Positions 37,387 through 45,362 of a DNA stretch of 64,000 bases are shown here, one piece after another. Positions within the stretch are counted from its first letter, which is position 1, and each line of letters opens with the position of its first letter. The notes beneath the pieces are model-generated. The model searched no databases. It was given only the letters and a program-made list of their open reading frames with translations, and was not told the DNA's origin. The position numbers were made by a program, and so were the translations under genes. Source of the stretch: Pelagicoccus mobilis (GTDB lineage Bacteria > Verrucomicrobiota > Verrucomicrobiia > Opitutales > Opitutaceae); the NCBI RefSeq assembly GCF_016595505.1, contig NZ_JAENIL010000015.1, positions 62,001 to 126,000 of the forward strand. Direction: 5' to 3'.

Positions 37387-38298
37387 CTAACAGATATTCT
37401 CCTTTTGCCAACGGATCGACTCATCCCATTCGGAATACTCGAGGTCGAGCTTCCTCCAGTAATACTTCAATGCATCAGAGTCCCAGCCCTTATACACATC
37501 TTCCCAATCAAGAACGTCGTGGTGAACGCCAAGAGAGCTTGGATCAATAACATCCTTGGCAGATTGGAAACGATAATCGCAGGAGAGACGCACTCGTCCG
37601 AACTCGGTTGGTGGCAGGGACTTGTGTACCGTTAGACTGTTGAATGTTACGATATCACCGGCTTCATAATCTCCTTCTACCCAATCTTCGGATACATCAC
37701 ACAGCCATACTTCGGCTCCACCCGCTCCCTTCGCAGCCTTGATATCTAGCACTCCTCGTTTGTGTGATCCCTTGAGAATGGTCAGATTTCCAATCGCTCG
37801 TGGAGCATCGCCAATTGGAGTCCAAGAAGTCCAAACCTGCTTGGTACCTTGAATATGAATAAAGTCCTGATGCGAGGGCGTTGGCGAATTCGACTTTGCA
37901 GGTAACATCAAACGTGCGATATGACGTGGATGCGGCATGACCGGAGATCCGAGCAACGCCTCGTACAAGCTGTTAAATTTCGGGTGATGCGGCAGAGAGT
38001 GAAACAACTCCAGACGCTGTACATCCTGATACACGGCTGGCGGGCAACCAGTACCGGCAAAGGTCAACTCCCCCTCCGGGATTTCCGCGATCGTATCCAA
38101 ATTGCCTATTCCATCCATCAACGCTGCGTCCTTCGACAAATATCCATGCTTATCAAGGATAGACAAAAACTCGCGGCGAAGCTCTAAAACTTCCTCCTTC
38201 GGGAGAAATCCTTTAAAAAACAAAAAGCCGTCTTCTTCCGCTTTGAGGCGCAAGGCTTCGGGATTATCTAATAGTGGGGTACAGTCCTCAAATGCCAT
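37387..38298 (-). CDS. Phytanoyl-CoA dioxygenase family protein (PhyH)
   Basis: Fe(II)/2-oxoglutarate-dependent oxygenase, 303 residues. TPSHQDFIHIQG supplies the H-x-D pair, and TFNSLTVHKSLPP with VRLSCDYRFQS the distal His and the Arg that holds 2-oxoglutarate. In catabolic clusters these enzymes hydroxylate or demethylate small substrates. It is the last gene of the Gfo/Idh-DUF1080-PhyH direction, with 127 bases and two hairpins between it and DUF1080, so it may have its own promoter or be a processed segment. Substrate unknown. Confidence 0.88.
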   Translation of the reverse strand: MAFEDCTPLLDNPEALRLKAEEDGFLFFKGFLPKEEVLELRREFLSILDKHGYLSKDAALMDGIGNLDTIAEIPEGELTFAGTGCPPAVYQDVQRLELFHSLPHHPKFNSLYEALLGSPVMPHPRHIARLMLPAKSNSPTPSHQDFIHIQGTKQVWTSWTPIGDAPRAIGNLTILKGSHKRGVLDIKAAKGAGGAEVWLCDVSEDWVEGDYEAGDIVTFNSLTVHKSLPPTEFGRVRLSCDYRFQSAKDVIDPSSLGVHHDVLDWEDVYKGWDSDALKYYWRKLDLEYSEWDESIRWQKENIC

Positions 38299-38337
38299 GT
38301 TACTTCTATTCTCCTAGTTTATAGTTTTTTGGGGGCA

Positions 38338-38386
38338 ATCCGACTAGAGTTCGGATAATTCGGAACAGTGCCAGGACACATGGCAC
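38338..38386 (-). other. Two small stem-loops between DUF1080 and phyH
   Basis: ATCCGA with TCGGAT (38338-38356) and GTGCCA with TGGCAC (38368-38386) form short stems with 7-base loops in the 127-base gap. Neither is followed by a T run. They could mark a weak terminator or an RNA processing point between co-transcribed genes. Confidence 0.35.
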
Positions 38387-38425
38387 CGCTTCGTATTCTA
38401 AATCGAGATACAGCCACTTCCGCAA

Positions 38426-39460
38426 TCAAAGCGGCTGCAGCCATATATTCCTAAATTGGATACGGTTAATGTGGTCCTGCAAAAGGATCTGCACTTGCTG
38501 GGCCGTCGCCTCCAGACGTTGCCTTTTGTGAATAGGATGACCATTCAGTTCCACGGAAAGATAGCAAAACTCACCGTCTACTTCTGGATACTCTAGAACA
38601 ACATCATACGTCTGCCACTGCAGAGGTGGGCGAGCCGCATTGACCTTAGCAGGGGCTTTTCGATAAACAGCCCCGCATTCATCCCAGTAGCCATTACCAA
38701 GATAGCTATTTAGTATCTGTATTTCTCCTACAGGATGCAGAAAGAGACCTGAGTTACCACGCATTTGACCAGACTCTCCCAGCTCCACTGGATAGCGAAA
38801 CTCTAAGTGCATGCGAAAACTCGCCCATGTTTGCTTCGTTCCGATAAATCCGCCGATCCCCTCTTCTCGGTTCTTTTTCGAATTCCAAAAGCCCGACTTC
38901 ACTTCGAGCGCGTTATCCACAATCGCCCAACTGAATGGACGACCGTCGAGGTGCTGCCATGCGTCCACATTGGAACCATCAAAAAGCACAATCGCTCCTT
39001 CGGGGGCTTCGAGTCCAAGCGTTGGAGAAGCCTTTTCTACCTTCGTGAGTTCGAACTCAGTCGGCACTCCGTGCAACATTGCCGTCCCCTTTACAGAAGT
39101 ACCTGAAAACACGACGTCGAACCCACCCTGCTTGAATTTTACCCGATCCTTTGTCCCGGGGACCACAGCATCGACATACGGGACAGCTCGATTATAGAGC
39201 TCGGCGAAAAAGGCGACGCGGTATATCCCGTCAGTCATCGGCAATACTTGAGCTGCAAGACGCGGGTCACCTTGTTCCGCCCCACGAGTAGCGTTTAGCC
39301 AGCGCCCCTCCCAATCGCCCATCAAACGAAAATCAGCAGGATTCTCATATTGAGCAGCCTCAACAGGCGACCCACCGTATTTAGCTGCCAGGCTGGCAGG
39401 ATACAAAGCTGCCGCAGCGAGGATCGCGAAGCAAAGATATGATTTCATGACAGCGCTCAT
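38426..39460 (-). CDS. DUF1080 protein (3-keto-disaccharide hydrolase type), exported
   Basis: A signal peptide (LCFAILAAAALYPASLAAK, residues 9-27) exports the 344-residue protein. The second half is a DUF1080 concanavalin-like sandwich: GAIVLFDGSNVDAWQHLDGR, FIGTKQTWASFRMHLEFRYP, GQMRGNSGLFLHPVGEIQIL and DHINRIQFRNIWLQPL are the family blocks. Members act on 3-keto-glycosides, in step with a Gfo/Idh oxidoreductase; that gene lies 15 bases upstream. The first 130 residues (ATRGAEQGDPRLAAQVLP) form an extra domain I cannot name. The start may instead be M5. Confidence 0.88.
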   Translation of the reverse strand: MSAVMKSYLCFAILAAAALYPASLAAKYGGSPVEAAQYENPADFRLMGDWEGRWLNATRGAEQGDPRLAAQVLPMTDGIYRVAFFAELYNRAVPYVDAVVPGTKDRVKFKQGGFDVVFSGTSVKGTAMLHGVPTEFELTKVEKASPTLGLEAPEGAIVLFDGSNVDAWQHLDGRPFSWAIVDNALEVKSGFWNSKKNREEGIGGFIGTKQTWASFRMHLEFRYPVELGESGQMRGNSGLFLHPVGEIQILNSYLGNGYWDECGAVYRKAPAKVNAARPPLQWQTYDVVLEYPEVDGEFCYLSVELNGHPIHKRQRLEATAQQVQILLQDHINRIQFRNIWLQPL

Positions 39461-39475
39461 TTTTAACTGATATCC

Positions 39476-40915
39476 TTAAAGTGAATACCACTCCTTGTTG
39501 GCATTCTGTCGTTTGAAATACTGATGATCCACAGGATCAACCGGCCAGCCAGTCTTCGTATCAATTTGAACGGCATGCCCTGCCTTCATCGCGCCATTGC
39601 CCATCTGCACGATCGCACTGAGCTTAGCTCCATAGTCGAAATTGGAAATTGTATCATCCCACTCGCGCAGTCCTGTCGCGGCTTCGACGAACTCCTGCCC
39701 GTGTAGAGTTCCGCAATTTCCCTTCATCAGCGGGAAATGAAGTTGCGGACGACCCGCACTGCGACGCTTCAGCTCCGGAATCAGAGCACCGTACATGTTG
39801 TGCCCCTCGTGCATCACGAAGGTTCCCTTGGTACCGACCCAGTAACAGCCATCTTTTGAAGGAGGCCAACTTCGATCGTCCTCCAACTCCTTCGGACGCG
39901 GCGGATAGAATGCAGGGTCGTTTTCTACACAGGTGTGGAAATACATATCGACCGGAGGCTTTCCGTTCACCGCATCGAAGTGCCACTTGACGGTCATTCC
40001 CACAGGAAAACGTCCATCAACAATCTCAGTCGCCTTGATAACCTCAACCTTAGATGGGTAACCAAGATAATCCAGCGTTTTAAAGATTCCTCCAAAAACG
40101 TGGCAACCCCAGTCACCAATCAAGCCACCGCCAAACGGCACCCACCAACGCCAACCACCCGGATGCACACCATGCTCCATGAACGGGTAATCGCCAGCCG
40201 GCCCCAACCAACGCTCCCAATCCAAAAACTCAGGTACCTGTGCGCTAAATGGAGGGAAGCCATAAAGACCAAACGAACCTTTCGCATTGTCGTAGTGAAT
40301 CCAACCGTGCACCTCCACAATGTCGCCAAGATCACCTTGGCGATAGTAGCCATCCGCATAACGCCAGCCATTGGCAGAGTTACCCTGGTTACCCAATTGA
40401 GTAGGAACATTGCCGTCCAGGGTCAGCTCTTGAAGACGAAAGCCCTCCTCTGTCGACCAACATAGCGGCTTCTCGCAATAGATGGGCTTACCGTGCTTCA
40501 AAGCGAGTTCTGCCACACCGAAGTGATGATGATCCACCGCTCCACACAAAACCGCGTCGAACTCGTCAGAGTGGTTGGCAAACACCTCCCGGTAGTCGAT
40601 CATGCGCTTTGCATTCGGGTAGCCCTTCGGAAAGCTCCGCTCCGGAATCGAAATCATCGGATTCACCGGATCCAGCCGACGCTGATCCACATCACAAAGG
40701 ATCGTAACGTCATGGCCCCCGTCCTTTACCCACGGAAAATGAACCTGAGTGATGTCTCCCACACCAATCACCGCAAACCGAAGCGATGGTGCGCTTGCAC
40801 TCTTTACCTTACTGGCCAACAATAAGTTAGGAGCGACGGAAGCCGCCCCCAAACCAAACAGTCCCTTCTTCAAAAACTCACGCCTCTTCATCTGGTTAAA
40901 CATACTCATACTCAA
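39476..40915 (-). CDS. Exported Gfo/Idh/MocA oxidoreductase (TAT signal)
   Basis: NAD-dependent sugar or polyol oxidoreductase family of 479 residues. A twin-arginine signal is present (KRREFLKKGLFGLGAASVAP). Rossmann motif AVIGVGDITQVHF, CDVDQRRLDP and the EKPLCW lysine (GKPIYCEKPLCWST) that is catalytic in the family are visible; the C-terminal half has an extra aromatic-rich insertion typical of Planctomycete/Verrucomicrobial Gfo/Idh. Likely forms a 3-keto sugar for the neighbouring DUF1080 protein. An operator-like palindrome (site 2) is 46 bases upstream and shared with the divergent CehA operon. Confidence 0.9.
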   Translation of the reverse strand: MSMSMFNQMKRREFLKKGLFGLGAASVAPNLLLASKVKSASAPSLRFAVIGVGDITQVHFPWVKDGGHDVTILCDVDQRRLDPVNPMISIPERSFPKGYPNAKRMIDYREVFANHSDEFDAVLCGAVDHHHFGVAELALKHGKPIYCEKPLCWSTEEGFRLQELTLDGNVPTQLGNQGNSANGWRYADGYYRQGDLGDIVEVHGWIHYDNAKGSFGLYGFPPFSAQVPEFLDWERWLGPAGDYPFMEHGVHPGGWRWWVPFGGGLIGDWGCHVFGGIFKTLDYLGYPSKVEVIKATEIVDGRFPVGMTVKWHFDAVNGKPPVDMYFHTCVENDPAFYPPRPKELEDDRSWPPSKDGCYWVGTKGTFVMHEGHNMYGALIPELKRRSAGRPQLHFPLMKGNCGTLHGQEFVEAATGLREWDDTISNFDYGAKLSAIVQMGNGAMKAGHAVQIDTKTGWPVDPVDHQYFKRQNANKEWYSL

Positions 40916-40961
40916 AATTCTTGCTGTTTGATTTTCGCTTAAAACCGGCCTTTTCTTGACA

Positions 40962-40981
40962 AATAGGTATCGATTCCTTTG
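40962..40981. promoter_or_regulatory. Operator-like palindrome, site 2
   Basis: AATAGGTATCGATTCCTTTG matches the consensus at 17 of 20 positions. On the plus strand it directly follows TTGACA at 40956-40961, a -35-like box, placing the operator where the -35/-10 spacer would be. It lies between the Gfo/Idh operon (minus) and the CehA operon (plus). Confidence 0.65.
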
Positions 40982-41117
40982 AAGGAGGAAAACTGAAACT
41001 GAAGCGGCTCGTCAAGCCCAGATTCCCAAACATGCGTCCCCCTAAGCAATCGCTCGACACACATGAAGCCGAGGCGTCCATTAAGAACAGCCCCCATAAG
41101 CACCTAGTACACGAAAC

Positions 41118-43355
41118 ATGTATTTCCCTCTTAAAAAGTTAACTACCCCGTGTGCGCTGCTACTAGCAGCTCTAACCGCTACAGAGATGGTCTTCGCTCA
41201 CGGAAAGGAGCCAGCGAAACCGACCCAGCACCAAATCGCACGCATTCCAGCCGCCACCCCAGGACTCCACGATTTCGTCGCCGCTATCGCAAAAAACTCC
41301 CGTAACCAGTTCACGGCTCACCAGCTCGAGCATCTAACGGAAATCGACGAACACCTGCGCTTCGAAAGGGAGATCCTCGATGGCACCGTTCAGGGCTTCA
41401 CCAAAATCGACGCCGACTTCCAACGTGGTATCGCCCAAACCCACCTGTTTGAGTTTCTCAACCATGATCTCCCCGACCTGATCGAACTGGACTTCCGCCC
41501 CGGCCCGAGCGCTCCTGTCACCCACAAGACCCTCCAACTAAACTCACTTGAAGGTTCCGTATTCTACAAGATTCATATTAGCGACGGTCCAGACCACCTC
41601 ATTGTCCAATCTATCAATGTGGCCAAGAGCGGTGATGCAGGCGTACCGACTCTCGAGATCGCGAACTCTGGCACCACTTACCTTCTCATCAATTTCGAAG
41701 AGATTCCAAACGATGTCAGCAAACTCATCTTCGCGCTCCGCAAGCAAGGCGACGCGAACCCAAGTTACTGGACAGGCCTCAAGCTCGAAACACCTACCCC
41801 TGGCAACCTCGACGTCCACATAACGGACGAAACCAATCGAAGCACCCCAGCCCTCGTCCGTATCGTAAATAAGGATACCGGTAAGCTCTGGGCACCACCA
41901 AACGCAGTCGACCTCTGGCCCATAATGACGGGAGTACGAGGACTGCCTCGTACCGAAGCGGTGCAGCCCTACATGCACTACTTCAAAGACATGAGCATTC
42001 GAGGTCCTTACTGGGTAGTGCCGGGCCCCTTCGAAACCGCCCTCCCCTCGGGAAATTGGGATCTCCACATTCTGCACGGTATCGAATACATCCCAGTTAA
42101 GAAAAGCCTTACCATCGAACCGAACAAACGCACGAAGTCCGCAATCCAATTGAAACGCTGGGTCAGCATGCCAGAGCGGGGTTGGTATTCAGGCGATGAC
42201 CACGTGCATGCCCGCATCATGAGCAGCGAAGACGCTAAGGACGTCATGGCCTTTGTACGCGCTGCTGACATCAAGGTCGCCAACATTTTAGAAATGGGCG
42301 ACCCTATGCGAACCTATTACGAACAACGTGGCTTTGGAAAAGAGTACCGTTTCCACGAAAACGGACACGTCCTCGTCCCAGGCCAAGAGGACCCACGCTC
42401 CCACTGGGGCCACGCCATCGGCATGAATCTTACCCAGCTCGCCCGCGACTTCGACAAGTACATGCTAAACGACTGGGTAGCTGACGAAATCCACCGCCAA
42501 GGCGGACTCTACGGCCACACCCACGTGGGCGAAGGAGGTCTCGGGGTGCATCGCGACATGACCATGCTCATGCCACGTGGCAAATCCGACTTTGGGAGCA
42601 TCATGCAAAACATCCTTGGGACAAAACGCTACTACGACTTCCTCAACCTCGGTTTCAAGCTAACCGCGTCAGCAGGCAGCGACACGCCCTATGGCGGTGC
42701 AGTCGGCATAACCCGACTGTATGCGTATATTGGAGACAAGCCATTTAGTGCCGACGCCTGGTTTGATGCCGTAAAAAAAGGGCACACTTTCGTTACCAAC
42801 GGCCCTATGCTCGACTTCAAGGTTGAAGGACGCATGCCGGGCGAATCAATTACCATAAGTGACAACAAACCGCTGAAGGTTCAAGTCACCGCTGACGGCA
42901 TCCCAGGTGCAACCGCCCCCTACCAGCTTTCCATCGTAAAGAACGGCGAGACTGTTAAGGCCGTCCAAGCGAATTCGCCCGAACAAGGAAACCTTTCAAT
43001 CGAACTCGACCTTGATCCTGGCACCGGCTGCTGGATCGCCGCCACTGCCGTGGGCATAGATGGCACTCAAGCCCACACGACTCCAGTCTACGTATCCAAA
43101 CAAGGATACCGACACTGGAATCGAGACAAGGCTTACGACCTTATCCAAGATCGCTTTGCAACCATAGAAGAAATAGAGAAAATAACCCAAAAGCAGGCGG
43201 AACGCTACGCGAACGGAACTCTCCCGGAGATTGAATTCTCAAACCTACTGATCGCCCAGCAAGCAGACGAAATTTTCGAGCGCACCAAGCTCGTCAGAGG
43301 ACTCTACGACGAACTCCTCGAAGCTCTAGAGAAGGAAAAAAATGCAGCTAATTGA
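41118..43355 (+). CDS. CehA/McbA-like PHP-fold metallohydrolase 1, secreted
   Basis: 745 residues with a signal peptide (TTPCALLLAALTATEMVFA). The catalytic domain follows a beta-rich N-terminus: FSGDDHVHARIMS near residue 358 (PHP-type H-x-H metal ligands), PGQEDPRSHWGHAIGM, QGGLYGHTHVGEGG and SAGSDTPYGG near 520 (terminal Asp). The arrangement fits the family named after the carbaryl hydrolase, whose members hydrolyse esters, carbamates or amides; the real substrate is unknown. It overlaps the symporter start by 14 bases and belongs to a long plus-strand run. Confidence 0.82.
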   Translation: MYFPLKKLTTPCALLLAALTATEMVFAHGKEPAKPTQHQIARIPAATPGLHDFVAAIAKNSRNQFTAHQLEHLTEIDEHLRFEREILDGTVQGFTKIDADFQRGIAQTHLFEFLNHDLPDLIELDFRPGPSAPVTHKTLQLNSLEGSVFYKIHISDGPDHLIVQSINVAKSGDAGVPTLEIANSGTTYLLINFEEIPNDVSKLIFALRKQGDANPSYWTGLKLETPTPGNLDVHITDETNRSTPALVRIVNKDTGKLWAPPNAVDLWPIMTGVRGLPRTEAVQPYMHYFKDMSIRGPYWVVPGPFETALPSGNWDLHILHGIEYIPVKKSLTIEPNKRTKSAIQLKRWVSMPERGWYSGDDHVHARIMSSEDAKDVMAFVRAADIKVANILEMGDPMRTYYEQRGFGKEYRFHENGHVLVPGQEDPRSHWGHAIGMNLTQLARDFDKYMLNDWVADEIHRQGGLYGHTHVGEGGLGVHRDMTMLMPRGKSDFGSIMQNILGTKRYYDFLNLGFKLTASAGSDTPYGGAVGITRLYAYIGDKPFSADAWFDAVKKGHTFVTNGPMLDFKVEGRMPGESITISDNKPLKVQVTADGIPGATAPYQLSIVKNGETVKAVQANSPEQGNLSIELDLDPGTGCWIAATAVGIDGTQAHTTPVYVSKQGYRHWNRDKAYDLIQDRFATIEEIEKITQKQAERYANGTLPEIEFSNLLIAQQADEIFERTKLVRGLYDELLEALEKEKNAAN

Positions 43356-45321
43356 TTGGGGGATTGTGCTGGGAGTCTTTGCGGCTCTCGCGCTGGTCGC
43401 GATTGTGACCAAACGTTATGTACGGGGAGTTGCAGGCTTTCTTGCGGCAGATCGTTGTGCGGGTAGATACCTTCTGACTCTATCGGACGGAATGGCTGGC
43501 CTCGGTGCCATCGGCATCATCGCGTCCTTCCAGCAGAACTACACAGCGGGCTTCGGTCCTGGCTGGTGGGGTGGAATCATGGCTCCACTCATGCTGCTCC
43601 TACCACTGACAGGTTTCATCATCTATCGTTTTCGTGAAACCAGAGTACTCACGATCGCGGAGTTCTACGAGAAGCGTTACAGCAAGAACTTTCGGGTATT
43701 CGCCGGCATCCTCGCGTGGGTCGCGGGTATTGTGAACTACGGAGTCTTCCCGCAAGTCACCGCTCGATTCTTCATCCACTTCTGCGAAATCCCAGAAACG
43801 TACATTTCGGTCGGGCCCTTCGATTTCAACCTCACCTTGGGCATCGTGATGGCCATCCTGCTCGCCACCGCCTTGCTGATCACCTTCCGCGGCGGTCAGA
43901 TCGCGATCATGATAACGGATTTCTTTCAAGCCCAGTTCATAAACATCGTATTCATAATACTGGTATTTTCCCTGCTGCTAAAGTTCGGCATCACCAACGT
44001 TGTCGAAACCTTGCAGAAAGCTCCGGAAGGGCAGTCCATGATCAATCCTTACGATCAAGCCGACATTCCGAACTTCACACTTCCGTTCTTCCTTATCAGT
44101 GCCTTCAACGTCATCTACACCTACATGGCATGGCAAGGCAATCAGGCCTACAACGCATCCGCTAAGACGCCACACGATGCGAAAATGGCAAAAATCCTCG
44201 CAGCTTGGCGCTACGGTGCCACCTGGGTAGTCATTTTACTGATACCGATTTTCGCTTACACCTTCCTCAATAGCGATCTATTCACCGAGGAAGCCGCCGT
44301 CGTCCAAGCGGAAATCAACGCCCTCGACAATGAAGGTCTGCAACGTCAGCTCACTGTGCCGATCGTACTCAAGTCCATGTTGCCGGTTGGCGTACTGGGA
44401 CTCTTCGTCGCATCCATGCTCGCCGCCGCGATCTCAACGGACGATACTTACCTACACTCCTGGGGGAGTATTTTTATCCAAGACGTGCTCCTCCCCTTCA
44501 AGAAAAAGGCCCTCGACAAGCAGCAACACCTCAAATGGCTCAAACGATCTATTCTTGGTGTCGCCATATTCGTATGGTGTTTCGGTATGCTTTTCCCACT
44601 ACAGGAATACATCTTCATGTATTGGGCTATCACCGGAGCCATTTACGTGGGTGGAGCAGGCTCCGTCATCATTGGCGGTTTCTATTGGAAACGAGGAACT
44701 ACCGCAGGAGCCTGGGCTGGCATGATCATCGGCTCCACCCTCTCTGTATCCGGAGTTCTGATAAACAACATTATTTGGCCAAAACTTCTTCCCAAGTGGA
44801 AGGAGCAAAACCCAGACAGCCAGTGGCTACAGGATCTGCCGGATGCCTTCTGGCTCGATGGCATGGAGCTCTTCTTCTTCGCCTCCGCTCTAGCAATTGC
44901 GGCATATATTGTTCTTTCTCTCATCACTAAACCCGCCCCTGGATTCGACATGGACCGCCTATTGCACCGCGGCGAATACACCATCGCAGGTGAGCACACG
45001 CAAGAGGACCCGCATCCGAACCGAATTTGGCGTCTCCTCGGCATCAACAAGGAGTACTCAAAGGGCGACAAATTCGTAGTAATTTCCGTCTTCGTATGGA
45101 CGCTTTTCTGGCTAGCCGTCTTTATATTCGGGAACGTATATCACCTCAGCGTCGGCACTACCGAGCAAGACTGGATTAGCTTCTGGAAGTTCAACATTGG
45201 CACCTTCCTCTTTGTCGGCATCGGCACCACAATATGGTTCCTATGGGGCGGTTTCAGAGACCTTGGCTCCATGTTTAAACACCTCAAGAAGGTCCAATCG
45301 GATCCTAAAAAAGAGGACTAA
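43342..45321 (+). CDS. Sodium:solute symporter (SSS family)
   Basis: 659 residues with about 13-14 hydrophobic helices; start ATG at 43342 inside the preceding gene's last codons, so translationally coupled. LADRCAGRYLLTLSDGMAG, ASFQQNYTAGFGPGWWGG (sodium-site loop of helix 1-2) and the long cytosolic tail point to a sugar, organic acid or amino-acid carrier of the SSS superfamily. Its position between a CehA-like hydrolase and a glycosidase suggests it imports the cluster's breakdown product. Family assignment is solid; substrate is not. Confidence 0.9.
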   Translation: MQLIDWGIVLGVFAALALVAIVTKRYVRGVAGFLAADRCAGRYLLTLSDGMAGLGAIGIIASFQQNYTAGFGPGWWGGIMAPLMLLLPLTGFIIYRFRETRVLTIAEFYEKRYSKNFRVFAGILAWVAGIVNYGVFPQVTARFFIHFCEIPETYISVGPFDFNLTLGIVMAILLATALLITFRGGQIAIMITDFFQAQFINIVFIILVFSLLLKFGITNVVETLQKAPEGQSMINPYDQADIPNFTLPFFLISAFNVIYTYMAWQGNQAYNASAKTPHDAKMAKILAAWRYGATWVVILLIPIFAYTFLNSDLFTEEAAVVQAEINALDNEGLQRQLTVPIVLKSMLPVGVLGLFVASMLAAAISTDDTYLHSWGSIFIQDVLLPFKKKALDKQQHLKWLKRSILGVAIFVWCFGMLFPLQEYIFMYWAITGAIYVGGAGSVIIGGFYWKRGTTAGAWAGMIIGSTLSVSGVLINNIIWPKLLPKWKEQNPDSQWLQDLPDAFWLDGMELFFFASALAIAAYIVLSLITKPAPGFDMDRLLHRGEYTIAGEHTQEDPHPNRIWRLLGINKEYSKGDKFVVISVFVWTLFWLAVFIFGNVYHLSVGTTEQDWISFWKFNIGTFLFVGIGTTIWFLWGGFRDLGSMFKHLKKVQSDPKKED

Positions 45322-45362
45322 TATAATTTATCAAACGACCACACTATAACTACGCACTTTCA

